Assembly (NCBI GenBank): GCA_045587385.1 | Contig: JAZNCE010000048.1 | Location: 1 to 64,000 of the forward strand | DNA: 64,000 nucleotides | Reading direction: 5' to 3' | From: SVQP01 sp045587385 | Lineage (GTDB): Bacteria; Bacillota; Clostridia; Oscillospirales; CAG-272 | Shown: in pieces, positions 33,652 to 42,162 of the stretch | Numbering within the stretch: position 1 is the first letter of the stretch | Layout of the letters: each line of letters begins with the position of its first letter | Position numbers and translations under genes: made by a program | The notes under the pieces: model-generated | The model's database searches: none | Told to the model about the DNA's origin: nothing | Seen by the model: only the letters and a program-made list of their open reading frames with translations

Positions 33652-34779
33652 TTAGCTCTCCAAGAGCATATCCCCTGCCTTGATCCAGCCCAATTTGCGC
33701 ATGATTTCCGAGAAAATCAGCGAAAGCACGGCAGGCAGCACGATGCAGCAAAGCGCAAGACCGATCCACAGCATAGGTCCTTTTTCGGTAGCGTTGATCA
33801 CACCGATAGGGCCGACCATGCCGCAAGTACCCATACCGGCGGCAACGCCGGCGCATTTGAGCTTGAATACCATGGTGGAAACGGGACCGATGATGGCAGC
33901 CGCCAAGGTAGGCGGAATCCAGATCTGAGGACGCTTGCAAATATTACCCATCTGCAGCATGGAAGTGCCAAGTCCCTGCGATACGATGCCGCCCCACTTG
34001 TTCTCACGGAAGCTGGATACTGCAAAGCCGACCATTTGTGCGCAGCAGCCAACCGCAGCCGCTCCGCCTGCCAGCAAAAGTCCTTCATCGGTGCCTGCTT
34101 GCGCGGCAGCATCGATCGCCGCTTGCGAGAAGATCATGGCGCAAATGGCAGCCGAGGAAATGGGCAGGGTCAAAATCACACCGACCACGACCGAGATGAC
34201 AATGCCCATGAGCAAGGGCTGCAGCGTGGTAGCCGTGGCAATAAACACGCCCAGATAGTACATGATATAGGAAACTAAAGGACACAGCAGCCAGGATGCG
34301 CCAAAGCCGCAGAGGATGGTGACCACGGGCGTGACCAGCACGTCAACCTTGGTCTTCTTGGAGACCAGCATGCCGATCTCGCAAGCAATGATGACGGCAA
34401 AGAACGCGCCCGCAGGGCCTGCGGAATAGAATACGCCCTGCTCCCCTTTTGCCGTTGCCGCCCAGGAGATGATCGCACCGTCAAGCATGACAGCGCCCAT
34501 GGCATTTGCCATAGCCCCCACGGCAGCAGCCGAGAACATGACAAGCGGATGCGCGCCCAGCGCGTGCGCAATGGCAACGCCGATTGCCATGCCCGTTGCG
34601 CTTTTTGCATACGATGCAACCGTTGCCAAGAACGGCAGATGCGTATAGGTCGCAACCGTGTCAAAAATGGTTCCGATCAAGAGTGACGCGAAAAGTCCGA
34701 GTGCCATAGCACCCATGGCTTTGATAAAATATCGATGCGCGTACTGCTTGATCAGGTCCGTGAATTTGCTTTGTTTCAA
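33652..34779 (-). CDS. PTS EIIC-like membrane protein (PfoR-type, PTS_EIIC_2)
   Basis: The 375-aa protein has about ten hydrophobic helices and the Gly/Ala-rich pattern of the PTS_EIIC_2 group, whose members are often named PfoR after a toxin-regulator gene of Clostridium perfringens. It lacks IIA and IIB domains, so a normal role in phosphoenolpyruvate-dependent sugar uptake is unproven. The start is TTG 34779, 8 nt after AAGG; the next in-frame ATG (Met22) is inside the first helix region. It has its own promoter. Confidence 0.75.
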   Translation of the reverse strand: MKQSKFTDLIKQYAHRYFIKAMGAMALGLFASLLIGTIFDTVATYTHLPFLATVASYAKSATGMAIGVAIAHALGAHPLVMFSAAAVGAMANAMGAVMLDGAIISWAATAKGEQGVFYSAGPAGAFFAVIIACEIGMLVSKKTKVDVLVTPVVTILCGFGASWLLCPLVSYIMYYLGVFIATATTLQPLLMGIVISVVVGVILTLPISSAAICAMIFSQAAIDAAAQAGTDEGLLLAGGAAAVGCCAQMVGFAVSSFRENKWGGIVSQGLGTSMLQMGNICKRPQIWIPPTLAAAIIGPVSTMVFKLKCAGVAAGMGTCGMVGPIGVINATEKGPMLWIGLALCCIVLPAVLSLIFSEIMRKLGWIKAGDMLLES

Positions 34780-34813
34780 AACAATCGCCTTCTTTCGATA
34801 TTATAGTGATTTC

Positions 34814-34842
34814 AGTATACCATATATCACAAAAGATTGCAA
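34814..34842 (-). promoter_or_regulatory. Promoter of the PTS EIIC-like gene
   Basis: On the minus strand TTGCAA (34837-34842), 17 bp and TGG-TATACT (-10 at 34814-34819). Confidence 0.75.
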
Positions 34843-34872
34843 GAAAAATTTGCATTGGTAAAACAAAAAATA

Positions 34873-34971
34873 AGGGAGGATATTCTCCCCCGCCAATAAA
34901 CGCATGGGTTATCCGTTCGAGCGTCGATACAGCAAACCCATTACCGGCGGGAGGATGATATCCCCCCCTGC
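34873..34971 (-). terminator. Large composite stem-loop, probable terminator
   Basis: Arms GGGAGGATATTCTCCCCCGCC and CCGGCGGGAGGATGATATCCC, with ATGGGTT/AACCCAT paired inside, can fold into one long hairpin. On the minus strand it ends in TTATTTTTTG, after the gene ending at 34981. The arm sequence is related to the palindrome at 13324. Confidence 0.55.
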
Positions 34972-34980
34972 ATTTAGTAT

Positions 34981-35580
34981 TCATTTCATCTGCAAAAACT
35001 TAAAGCGGTTGCGGAAGTTGACGCGATAGGCTGTAATGCTTCTACCGATCACGAAATCATACAGCACAAACGCGCCGTTTGCCGTGATGAACACCGCAAG
35101 CGAATAGCCCGGGTGTGCACCCTGCCCGCCAAGAAACGCACCAAGGGCGGCAGGATAGCTTTGCGCGGTGGGAAACAGCAGCTGCCAGAGAATCAGCACG
35201 CCAAGCGCTATCACGCCGTTGAACAGCACGATCTTGATGACGTAACGCAATACAGCAGGCACGCGCTCCAGCAGCACGCGCAGCATGGGATACACGCCCG
35301 CAAAGAGCAGATACTCCCAAGCCGCCGTGTTAAACGGCATAAGGATCAGCGCAAGCAATGCGGTCACAAGCCAGATCAGCCAAGGATAAGAGCCGCCAAG
35401 CTCCTCCGCCGCCCACACCGTGATCAGCGAGGCGAGTGCTGCCATGGAAAGATCCAGGCTGCCGTCAAACAATCTGCCCATGCAAAGCATGACTGCGCCC
35501 AGTGCGCAAAGAAGCGCGCTGATCGTCAGCCTTTTGGTCTTTTGCACGGTGGATATCTTTTTAGGTGGAGTCTTTTTCAT
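34981..35580 (-). CDS. Multi-pass membrane protein, unknown function
   Basis: A 199-aa protein with a basic N-terminus and about six hydrophobic segments. The layout recalls ECF-transporter S components or related small membrane proteins, but no diagnostic motif was seen. GAGGG precedes ATG 35580, which lies 6 bp after the J-domain gene stop, so it is the last gene of the DUF5685-DnaJ operon. Confidence 0.6.
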   Translation of the reverse strand: MKKTPPKKISTVQKTKRLTISALLCALGAVMLCMGRLFDGSLDLSMAALASLITVWAAEELGGSYPWLIWLVTALLALILMPFNTAAWEYLLFAGVYPMLRVLLERVPAVLRYVIKIVLFNGVIALGVLILWQLLFPTAQSYPAALGAFLGGQGAHPGYSLAVFITANGAFVLYDFVIGRSITAYRVNFRNRFKFLQMK

Positions 35581-35586
35581 GGCGCA

Positions 35587-36192
35587 TCACCCTCTTAAGC
35601 AGCTGCAGCAAAGATTGGCGCAAAGGCAGGTCGCGCACAAGGAACAGCAGCTGCAGCCGCTGCTTTGCGTGGTGTGCTGCGTGCGAAAGGTGTTTGCCTG
35701 CGCGTCAAATCGGTCTCTTGCCGCACGGTATTCGGCATTATGGGGATCCATGCCGCATGCAATATCAAATTCACGCATGGCATCCATGCGCCTGCCCATA
35801 CGCACGTACACGCAGCCCGTCAGGAAATGCCATTCCCCGCCTCGCTTTTGCTCGGGCACGCCCATCAGCAACGTATAAGCGCGCTCAAACGCCCCGTTGT
35901 TGATCAGGTGGCGGATATCGGTATACAGCGCGTCCCCCGACGTACTCGTATTGGCGTGGAAGCCGCCCGACGCATAACCAAAGCCGCTTTGCTGCTTGCC
36001 GCTGCGTATCGCTTGCACTTCTTCGTAGGCAGCATTGATCTCCTTCATTTTCTGCTCCGCGCTTGCTTGCAGCTCGGGCTTCCCCGCATATCTGTCAGGG
36101 TGATATTTACGCGCCAGCGCGCGGTATGCTTTTTTTATCTCGTCCTCGTCGGCTGTCGGACTGACACCGAGGATCTTATACGGATCATTCAT
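35587..36192 (-). CDS. J-domain (DnaJ-like) protein with Cys-rich tail
   Basis: The 201-aa protein begins with a complete J domain (residues ~3-70) including the HPD motif at 31-33, so it could stimulate an Hsp70 partner. A helical TPR-like part follows (about 100-165). The end is unusual: SSGCSCCSLCATCLCANLCC has nine Cys in a short stretch, perhaps a metal site or acylated anchor. ATG 36192 overlaps the DUF5685 gene as ATGA and is preferred to upstream starts that lie within that gene. J-domain plus DUF5685 proteins are often neighbours in Clostridia. Confidence 0.8.
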   Translation of the reverse strand: MNDPYKILGVSPTADEDEIKKAYRALARKYHPDRYAGKPELQASAEQKMKEINAAYEEVQAIRSGKQQSGFGYASGGFHANTSTSGDALYTDIRHLINNGAFERAYTLLMGVPEQKRGGEWHFLTGCVYVRMGRRMDAMREFDIACGMDPHNAEYRAARDRFDAQANTFRTQHTTQSSGCSCCSLCATCLCANLCCSCLRG

Positions 36193-37079
36193 GCTCCGCG
36201 CTCTCCTTTGCATTTTTTACATTCTTTTTTAGGGTACAAAACGGTATTTGCCTGTGCAGGCATACCAAGGCACAAAATATTGTAGATGACCGCGCACAAA
36301 TCGTCACGTCCGTCAAAATCGATCAGATCCGCAGCCGCAACCGCGTCTGCAAGCTCCAAGGTCAGCGTGGTATCCAGCGACGTGCGTTGCTCGTCAGTCA
36401 AGCTCTGCGTGCCGTACAGCGCATGCAAAGCGTTGAATCTGCCCTTTTGCACGTCCTGCCCATAGTCTTCCGCGGCATCGATGAAATACACCCATCTGCC
36501 CAAAGCTTTGCCAAGCTCGTGCAGCACGGCGTGCGTCTCGCCCCCTGTATCATAAGAAAGCAGCTCTCCCATCAGCTCGCCGAAGGCGTTTGCGGGAATA
36601 TCGGCAGAGCCGCCGGCCTCTTTTTCGGCTTTGGCAAAGGTCTGCATGCCGCGCGCGGCAATGGCATCGATTTCGGGCAAGCGTTTTTTGGCGCGGTGAC
36701 GCAGATAGGCAAAATACGGCAAAGACACGCGTGCGCCCAGCCTTTTGAAGCCGCTTTCGTCGGCAATATCGTCCTTGCATTTATGGTATGCCAGGGCTGC
36801 CATGATGCAGGATACGGTTTTGGTTTCCTCGCAAGAATCCAACACGGGCGCTTTGGTCAAGGGATGGAGCAGGCAGCGTTTCTCGGTAAAAGTCGGCTGC
36901 GTGCCACGCGCCGCCATGCGCAGGCATACCATAGCTGCCGCGTCATAGCGCAAGGTCAGGCGGGAGCATTGCCCCGTGCATTTGCCCATCTGGCGGCAAA
37001 GACCGCAGTAAATGCCGCGATAACACTCGTATTCCCTGATCTTGAGCTCGGGCTGCAATATGCGAATATATCCGAACAA
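36189..37079 (-). CDS. DUF5685-family protein
   Basis: The 296-aa protein starts FGYIRILQPELKIREYECYRGIYCGLCRQMG, the hallmark of DUF5685, with CGLC and further conserved Cys (CSR, CLLHP, CKKCKG). It is mostly helical with no membrane segment and its function is unknown. The start codon is TTG 37079, 6 nt after GGGGGAG; no ATG fits the conserved N-terminus. It is translationally coupled to the J-domain gene. Confidence 0.8.
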   Translation of the reverse strand: MFGYIRILQPELKIREYECYRGIYCGLCRQMGKCTGQCSRLTLRYDAAAMVCLRMAARGTQPTFTEKRCLLHPLTKAPVLDSCEETKTVSCIMAALAYHKCKDDIADESGFKRLGARVSLPYFAYLRHRAKKRLPEIDAIAARGMQTFAKAEKEAGGSADIPANAFGELMGELLSYDTGGETHAVLHELGKALGRWVYFIDAAEDYGQDVQKGRFNALHALYGTQSLTDEQRTSLDTTLTLELADAVAAADLIDFDGRDDLCAVIYNILCLGMPAQANTVLYPKKECKKCKGERGA

Positions 37080-37192
37080 GGCACACTCCCCCTTTTACAT
37101 AGTTTACAATATCATACTCCAATTTTGTTCCAAAAAAAAGACAAAATTGTAAATATTGTCATAACATCGCTGCGGGAGCAAACAAAGTCCTG

Positions 37193-37771
37193 TCAAAGAA
37201 ACAGCTTGCGCATCTGCCTGCCCGCAAGGGCTTGCTCCAGCGCGGTGGGTACTTGCACGAAATCCGCCACCAAGGAATGCGGCTTGCTGGTGGGATCATC
37301 CTGCCGCACGGGCACGAAAAATACGTTTTTGCGGTTGAGCAGCGTGGCAATATTCTGCAAATTCGCAGACATGGCGTCATTGGATGCAAGCGCGATCAAA
37401 AGCGGGCGGTCGCTGCGCAGATGCGCCTTTGCTGCCATGCAGACTGCGGAATCGGTCACGCCCGCGGCAAGCTTGGCAAGCGTATTGCCCGTGCAGGGGC
37501 AGATGACCAGTGCAGACAAGGGACGTGCAGGCCCTAACGGCTCGGCATCCCGAATAGTGTGTACGACCTCGTTGCCGCATTTGGCATACAGGCTTTGGCG
37601 CAAAGCCTGCGCCAAGCCGAAGCGCGTATCCGTTTCCCATACCCGCTCGCTGACGATGGGCACAACGTCGTATCCCCGCGCAAGCAAAGCATCCAACTGC
37701 GCTAATGCTTGCGCGTGGGTGCAGTACGATCCGCATAATGCAAATCCGATGGTTTGTTTGATCTGGCTCAT
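37193..37771 (-). CDS. dpaB: Dipicolinate synthase subunit B
   Basis: The 192-aa flavoprotein-like subunit (SpoVFB) works with DpaA to make dipicolinic acid from dihydrodipicolinate in the mother cell during sporulation. It shows the flavoprotein-family signatures TIGFALCGSYCTHAQ at the start and CPCTGNTLAKLAAGVTDS in the middle, and the length is normal. It overlaps dpaA as ATGA and has GGGGAGAG before its start. Its presence shows that the organism makes heat-resistant spores. Confidence 0.92.
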   Translation of the reverse strand: MSQIKQTIGFALCGSYCTHAQALAQLDALLARGYDVVPIVSERVWETDTRFGLAQALRQSLYAKCGNEVVHTIRDAEPLGPARPLSALVICPCTGNTLAKLAAGVTDSAVCMAAKAHLRSDRPLLIALASNDAMSANLQNIATLLNRKNVFFVPVRQDDPTSKPHSLVADFVQVPTALEQALAGRQMRKLFL

Positions 37772-38463
37772 GCTCTCTCCCCCTTTAGCGTATCAATCAC
37801 GTAGTCCGCGATCAGCTCCCCTGCCGCGCGCGGTGCGTATTTGCCCGGCAAGCCTTGCCCGTTGACGTAATGCAATCCGAATTCTGTTACCGCGTCCAAA
37901 TCAAAGCCCCCGGGCACGCTGGCAAGCTCCATAAGCACGGTATCACTCCGCGCACCCAAAAGCAATTCCCTGTCATACAGCACGTGCGGCACGGTATTGC
38001 ATACAGCGTCGTGCTGCGCGGCACGCGCAGGCAACGCGCCCGAAAAGCGCACGGTCTTTGCCCCCATGGCGCGTGCGCGCGCCAGCACCTCGGGTCTTCT
38101 TGCGTATACGGTCACTTGCGCACCGAGCGCGCACAGTGGCGGGCAAAGACACTCTGCAATCCTGCCCATACCGATCACGGCAACGTCCATGCCGCATACC
38201 GTGCCGCGCGTGCTCACCCCCAGTAGCATGACCGCTCCCTCTGCCGTAATGCGGGCGTTATCGTATAAAAACGCCTCGTCTTTCAGATAGTCCAAACCGC
38301 CAAGCGTATCGGGCAACCCACCGCCGACAATGATGCTGCCGCGCGCGGCGTGCTCTTGTGCTTCGGACAGCGTCGTGCGCGTGGCGGCATATCTCGCTTC
38401 CCGCAATGCCTGCACGGCATAATCAGCGCGGGCATCCGTTCCCACAATGCAAATCTCTCTCAT
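37768..38463 (-). CDS. dpaA: Dipicolinate synthase subunit A (short form)
   Basis: The 231-aa protein is the NAD(P)-binding subunit (SpoVFA). It has an N-terminal domain with SIIVGGGLPD, a Rossmann motif VAVIGMGRIAECLCPPLCALG, and a conserved end GLHYVNGQGLPGKYAP. It is about 60 residues shorter than Bacillus SpoVFA, mainly because the N-terminal domain is reduced. AAAGGAGG precedes ATG 38463. It lies 11 bp after cwlD and overlaps dpaB, so all three are one operon. Confidence 0.9.
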   Translation of the reverse strand: MREICIVGTDARADYAVQALREARYAATRTTLSEAQEHAARGSIIVGGGLPDTLGGLDYLKDEAFLYDNARITAEGAVMLLGVSTRGTVCGMDVAVIGMGRIAECLCPPLCALGAQVTVYARRPEVLARARAMGAKTVRFSGALPARAAQHDAVCNTVPHVLYDRELLLGARSDTVLMELASVPGGFDLDAVTEFGLHYVNGQGLPGKYAPRAAGELIADYVIDTLKGERA

Positions 38464-38474
38464 GCTCCCCTCCT

Positions 38475-39233
38475 TTACTGTGTGTCACATTCATAATATG
38501 CGCAGATCCCCTTGTAGAGTGCATGGGCAAGACGGTCGCGGTATGCGGGATCGGCAAGCGCGTTACATTCCGCAGGATTGGACAAAAAACCGCATTCGAC
38601 CAGCACCGTGGGAATTTGCAGCTTATGTAAAAGGAAAATATTACTCCCTGCCTGCTTGCTTTGCCTGTGATTATCGGGCTGCAGCGTGCTCACGACCTCC
38701 GCACGTATGGACTCCGCCAACAAGACGCTCTTTTCGCTGTTGGGACTGTACCATACCTGCAAGCCGTGATAGATCTGTTCGGGAAAGGTATTGGCGTGCA
38801 GGCTGACAAAGATCGCGTCGGGGTTGGCGTCTCCAATCGCTTGGCGCGCGGCAAGATCCAGCACTTTTTTGCGCCCTTGATAATCCGCGCCTCGGTCGTA
38901 AAGTAAAACGTCCTCGGTTCGGGTCATGATCACACGCACGCCGTCCGCCTCCAAAAGCGCACAAAGCCGCCCGGCAAGATCCAGATTAAGGTCCTTTTCC
39001 ACAAGCCCCGTCACACCGACCGCACCGCCGTCCTCACCGCCGTGCCCTGCGTCGATGATCACCGTGCGGGGCGGCATCTTGGGGGGCTCGGGTGTCGTTT
39101 CCTGCTCTATTGGCGAAGCGGGATCTTGCTCAAAGCTCCCACCCGCAAGCAAGAACAACCCAAGCGTAAGAGCGCAAACCAACACCGTGCCGAACAAAAA
39201 TACAAGCGGCAATATAATCACTCTTTTTTTCAT
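38475..39233 (-). CDS. cwlD: CwlD-type N-acetylmuramoyl-L-alanine amidase
   Basis: The 252-aa protein has one N-terminal membrane anchor (about 4-30), a Pro/Glu linker and an Amidase_3 domain. Zinc ligands are visible: His64 and Glu67 region of DAGHGGEDGG, His in FVSLHANTF and the catalytic Glu in LVECGFLSN. CwlD cleaves peptide side chains off muramic acid in spore cortex, the first step toward muramic-delta-lactam. Being the first gene of a dpaA-dpaB operon supports that role over a general autolysin. ATG 39233 was chosen for its GGAGG site and because it gives a sensible signal anchor. Confidence 0.87.
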   Translation of the reverse strand: MKKRVIILPLVFLFGTVLVCALTLGLFLLAGGSFEQDPASPIEQETTPEPPKMPPRTVIIDAGHGGEDGGAVGVTGLVEKDLNLDLAGRLCALLEADGVRVIMTRTEDVLLYDRGADYQGRKKVLDLAARQAIGDANPDAIFVSLHANTFPEQIYHGLQVWYSPNSEKSVLLAESIRAEVVSTLQPDNHRQSKQAGSNIFLLHKLQIPTVLVECGFLSNPAECNALADPAYRDRLAHALYKGICAYYECDTQ

Positions 39234-39263
39234 ACATACCTCCGTGGACAAACGTCTTGTTAT

Positions 39264-39292
39264 TATGTATGCTTGGCGAAAAGATTTCATGC
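39264..39292 (-). promoter_or_regulatory. Possible sigma-E-type sporulation promoter for cwlD-dpaAB
   Basis: On the minus strand GCATGAA (39286-39292), 14 bp, CATACATA (39264-39271). The -10 fits CATACANT; the -35 matches GCATATT at the first four positions and differs at the rest. This is inference from consensus. Confidence 0.4.
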
Positions 39293-39336
39293 AAAACGGG
39301 AGGGCGATTCATAAGTCGCCCCTCCACTACAACGAC

Positions 39337-39373
39337 AAAAGCCCGCTGTCGGGCATACCGACAGCGGGCTTTT
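39337..39373. terminator. Bidirectional terminator behind acpP
   Basis: A perfect 16-bp stem (39337-39352 with 39358-39373) starting AAAAGCCCGC and ending GCGGGCTTTT. A separate GGGAGGGCGA/TCGCCCCTCC palindrome lies next to it at 39298-39326. Confidence 0.85.
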
Positions 39374-39388
39374 ATATGAGTTTGGTGA

Positions 39389-39610
39389 TCAGATGTTCTC
39401 CAGGTAGTTGACAACGTCGCCAACGGTGACAAACTTGTGAATGTCCTCGTCGTCGATCTCAATGTCAAACTTCTCCTCGCACAGCATTACCAGATCGGCA
39501 AGCTCGATGGAGTTGATGCCCAGGTCCTTGATCAGCTCAGCGTCCATGGTAATGTCTGCTTCATCGATCTGCAGCTCTTCCACGAACAGATTCTTCAATT
39601 TCTCGAACAT
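39389..39610 (-). CDS. acpP: Acyl carrier protein
   Basis: A 73-aa acidic four-helix protein that carries acyl chains on a phosphopantetheine arm. The modified serine is Ser34 in LGINSIELADLVM. The residue before it is Asn instead of the usual Asp of the DSL motif. GGAGGA precedes ATG 39610. It stands alone with its own promoter and terminator, not in a fatty-acid operon, so it may serve general lipid synthesis or a specialised pathway. Confidence 0.88.
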   Translation of the reverse strand: MFEKLKNLFVEELQIDEADITMDAELIKDLGINSIELADLVMLCEEKFDIEIDDEDIHKFVTVGDVVNYLENI

Positions 39611-39657
39611 AGTTATATTCCTCCGAATATTTTGCTTTATATGCATAGCACATGGGT

Positions 39658-39686
39658 ATTATAAATGATTTTCCCTATTTTGTCAA
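39658..39686 (-). promoter_or_regulatory. Perfect-consensus promoter for acpP
   Basis: On the minus strand TTGACA (39681-39686), 17 bp and TATAAT (39658-39663). Confidence 0.85.
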
Positions 39687-39714
39687 GTTGATTTTCAAAA
39701 TTCATGGATTTGCA

Positions 39715-39743
39715 TTGACTTTATTTACAATTTAGAGTAAAAT
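39715..39743 (+). promoter_or_regulatory. Promoter for comEC
   Basis: TTGACT (39715-39720), 17 bp and TAAAAT (39738-39743), 36 nt before the comEC start. Confidence 0.65.
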
Positions 39744-39778
39744 TAAGGTAAAAGTTCACAGAAAGGGAGAGAAAACTT

Positions 39779-42124
39779 ATGAATATCTTAAAAAACAGAC
39801 CGTTGTTCTCTGCCTGCTTGCTCTATATTATATGCGCCTTTTGTGCGTATTTTACCATTCCCGAGATAAAAATTGTACTGTTTTGCATTTCGGGTGCCGC
39901 TTTGCTTGGGTGCTCTGTTTGCTTGCTGATCAAAAAGCTGCCGCGTAAGATCATACTGCAATGCGCTGCCCTGTCGCTTTGCGTGCTGCTTGCGTTTGCG
40001 GGGTCGTACGTGGCTTTCGATGCATCCATGCAGCAATACGAACGCATTGCAAAACAAGAAAGCTGCCAAGTCCGCGCAACCGTGACCGAGCGCACGCCGT
40101 CCGAGTTTATGACGGTCTACCGCGTACTCGTTTACGACGTGGACGGCAAAGCGCAGTATTTTGACGCTTCTCTCGTTTGTGAATTTGCGTCGTATTTGCA
40201 GGTGGGTGACAGCTTTGAAGCCTCAGTCAAGCCCCAAACGCTCAAGGAATCCGCCTCCCCCTATTTCAGTGAAAGCTATGCCCTGTCGGACGGCTTGCGC
40301 ATGCAGTTTAACTGTGAGGGCGAAGATAAGATCATGCAGGTCAACGACCCTCCCCATACCGCTCCCGGCATTGCCCTGCCCCGTGTTTCTCTGCACCGAC
40401 TCAACAACGCGCTCTGCCGTGCCCTGATCGACGCATGCGGTAAGGATTGCGGCGGACTTGTGTGCGCTTTGCTGCTTGGCAACCGCTCGTATCTTGACGG
40501 CACGCTCGCACGCGATTTTTCCCGCGCGGGTGCTTCCCATATGCTTGCACTGTCGGGCATGCACGTATCCATCCTGATGGGTGCCGTGGGGCTTGCGCTT
40601 GCCAAGCTGCGCGTACACCGCAAGGCGCGTGCCGTGCTGCTGACAGGTACCGCGATCGGGTATCTGGTGCTGACGGGCATGTCTATATCCGCAACGCGTG
40701 CGGTGGCGATGGTATGCATACTGCAGCTTTCCTACCTGCTGGCTGCCGATAACGACACGCTGAGCACGCTGGGACTTGTAGGAGCGGGTATTTTACTGCT
40801 TGACCCTTATTCGGTTTGCGATGCGGGCTTTATTCTCTCCTTTGTTGCAACCTTTGGCATTGTGGTCCTCGTGCCTCCCATGCACGAATATCTGAAGGCG
40901 CGCACCGAGTCACTTGCCAAGCCGCCGCATCATAAGGCAAAGAAACGCATTTACGGCATGGCAAGTGCCGTTTTGGAAACGCTGCTGATCGGCATCGTTG
41001 CCTGCTTTGCCGTGTTCGTGCCCTCTTGCTTTATCGTTGGCAATATGTCGCTCTTTTCGCCGATCACCACGCTTTTGCTCTCTCCCATCGTTGCCGCACT
41101 TTTGGTGCTTGGCGCAATCACGCTACCTCTCTGCCCCATCCCCCCGCTTGCCAATTTCTTTGCCACGCTCATCCGCCTTTTGTATGCCCTTTGCACACCG
41201 TATCCGGAAGCACTCTCCAACATAGACGGTGCACTGCTTTCGCTGACGCACACCACCGTGCAGGTGCTCGGCATCCTCTTTTGCGGTGCTGCATTCATAT
41301 TGCTGCTATTACCCTTGAAGCGCAAATGGCTGCTTTCGCTGCCGCCCGCGCTGTTGGTCATTTCTCTTTGCATTTTCTTTCCAGTCAACGCATCGCTCTC
41401 ACCGCGCACGCTGCATGCTGCCTATACGCACCCATCCTCGATCTCGGAGGGCTTGGTATGCGCAGACGGCTACCGCGCATACCTCTGCGACCTCTCCTCG
41501 GGCACGGGTACTGCCATGCAAGCCGCCATGCACGCAGCGCAAAATCTGCACGCGACCGAGGTGGGCGCAATCCTTCTGACGGATTGCCGCACGCAGCACG
41601 CATCCATGCTCTCGAATCTGTTTACAGATTATAAGACCGACTGCGTCTATCTGCCGCGCACAAATGACGCAGAAATGCTTGACGCACAGGCACGCATCCT
41701 TGAAGTTGCCCGCTTGCACGGCGTGGAGGTCGTGTTCTACGAATACGGAGATGCGGTGGCATGGTGCGAAGGCACAAGCGTTACGGTGCACCGTGAGGAT
41801 CTTGCCCGCTCCACGCAGCCCGTGCTGGTAATCACGCTGCAAAAGGGCGATGCACAGATCTGCATGCTGGGCGCTGCCGCAGAGCACACGACGCTTGCAG
41901 CGCAAGCAGCGCACGCGCTGGCGACTTCGGACGCCGTTGTCTGCATGGAGCGCGGCCCCAAGCCAAGGCTGACCTTCTCGCTGGAAGAGGTACACAACGG
42001 TGAAGTCGTCTTTGCCACGCGCACTCTCGCGTCCTATTGTGATCCCGACAGCCTTCCGGGCGTGCACAAAATGACGGTCGATCCCGAAATTGCGTATTTC
42101 TCTATTGCAACAAAGCAAGATTAG
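39779..42124 (+). CDS. comEC: ComEC/Rec2-type DNA-uptake channel protein
   Basis: The 781-aa protein matches ComEC, the membrane channel for single-stranded DNA in natural transformation. It has an N-terminal hydrophobic region, an OB-like part (residues ~95-190) and the competence domain. The core signatures FSRAGASHMLALSGMHVSIL (about 243-262) and TGMSISATRAVAMVCI are present. A C-terminal beta-lactamase-like region follows (about 545-760). There the metal motif HxHxDH cannot be found; LLTDCRTQHASML stands in its place, so nuclease activity is doubtful. AGGGAG precedes ATG 39779. The radA promoter lies inside the 3' end. No other competence genes are in the window. Confidence 0.87.
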   Translation: MNILKNRPLFSACLLYIICAFCAYFTIPEIKIVLFCISGAALLGCSVCLLIKKLPRKIILQCAALSLCVLLAFAGSYVAFDASMQQYERIAKQESCQVRATVTERTPSEFMTVYRVLVYDVDGKAQYFDASLVCEFASYLQVGDSFEASVKPQTLKESASPYFSESYALSDGLRMQFNCEGEDKIMQVNDPPHTAPGIALPRVSLHRLNNALCRALIDACGKDCGGLVCALLLGNRSYLDGTLARDFSRAGASHMLALSGMHVSILMGAVGLALAKLRVHRKARAVLLTGTAIGYLVLTGMSISATRAVAMVCILQLSYLLAADNDTLSTLGLVGAGILLLDPYSVCDAGFILSFVATFGIVVLVPPMHEYLKARTESLAKPPHHKAKKRIYGMASAVLETLLIGIVACFAVFVPSCFIVGNMSLFSPITTLLLSPIVAALLVLGAITLPLCPIPPLANFFATLIRLLYALCTPYPEALSNIDGALLSLTHTTVQVLGILFCGAAFILLLLPLKRKWLLSLPPALLVISLCIFFPVNASLSPRTLHAAYTHPSSISEGLVCADGYRAYLCDLSSGTGTAMQAAMHAAQNLHATEVGAILLTDCRTQHASMLSNLFTDYKTDCVYLPRTNDAEMLDAQARILEVARLHGVEVVFYEYGDAVAWCEGTSVTVHREDLARSTQPVLVITLQKGDAQICMLGAAAEHTTLAAQAAHALATSDAVVCMERGPKPRLTFSLEEVHNGEVVFATRTLASYCDPDSLPGVHKMTVDPEIAYFSIATKQD

Positions 42125-42133
42125 TGGTATAAT
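42105..42133 (+). promoter_or_regulatory. Extended -10 promoter for radA inside the comEC end
   Basis: TTGCAA (42105-42110), 17 bp and TGG-TATAAT (-10 at 42128-42133). Confidence 0.75.
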
Positions 42134-42162
42134 GGTATTATTACACGAAAGGTTTATTGTTT

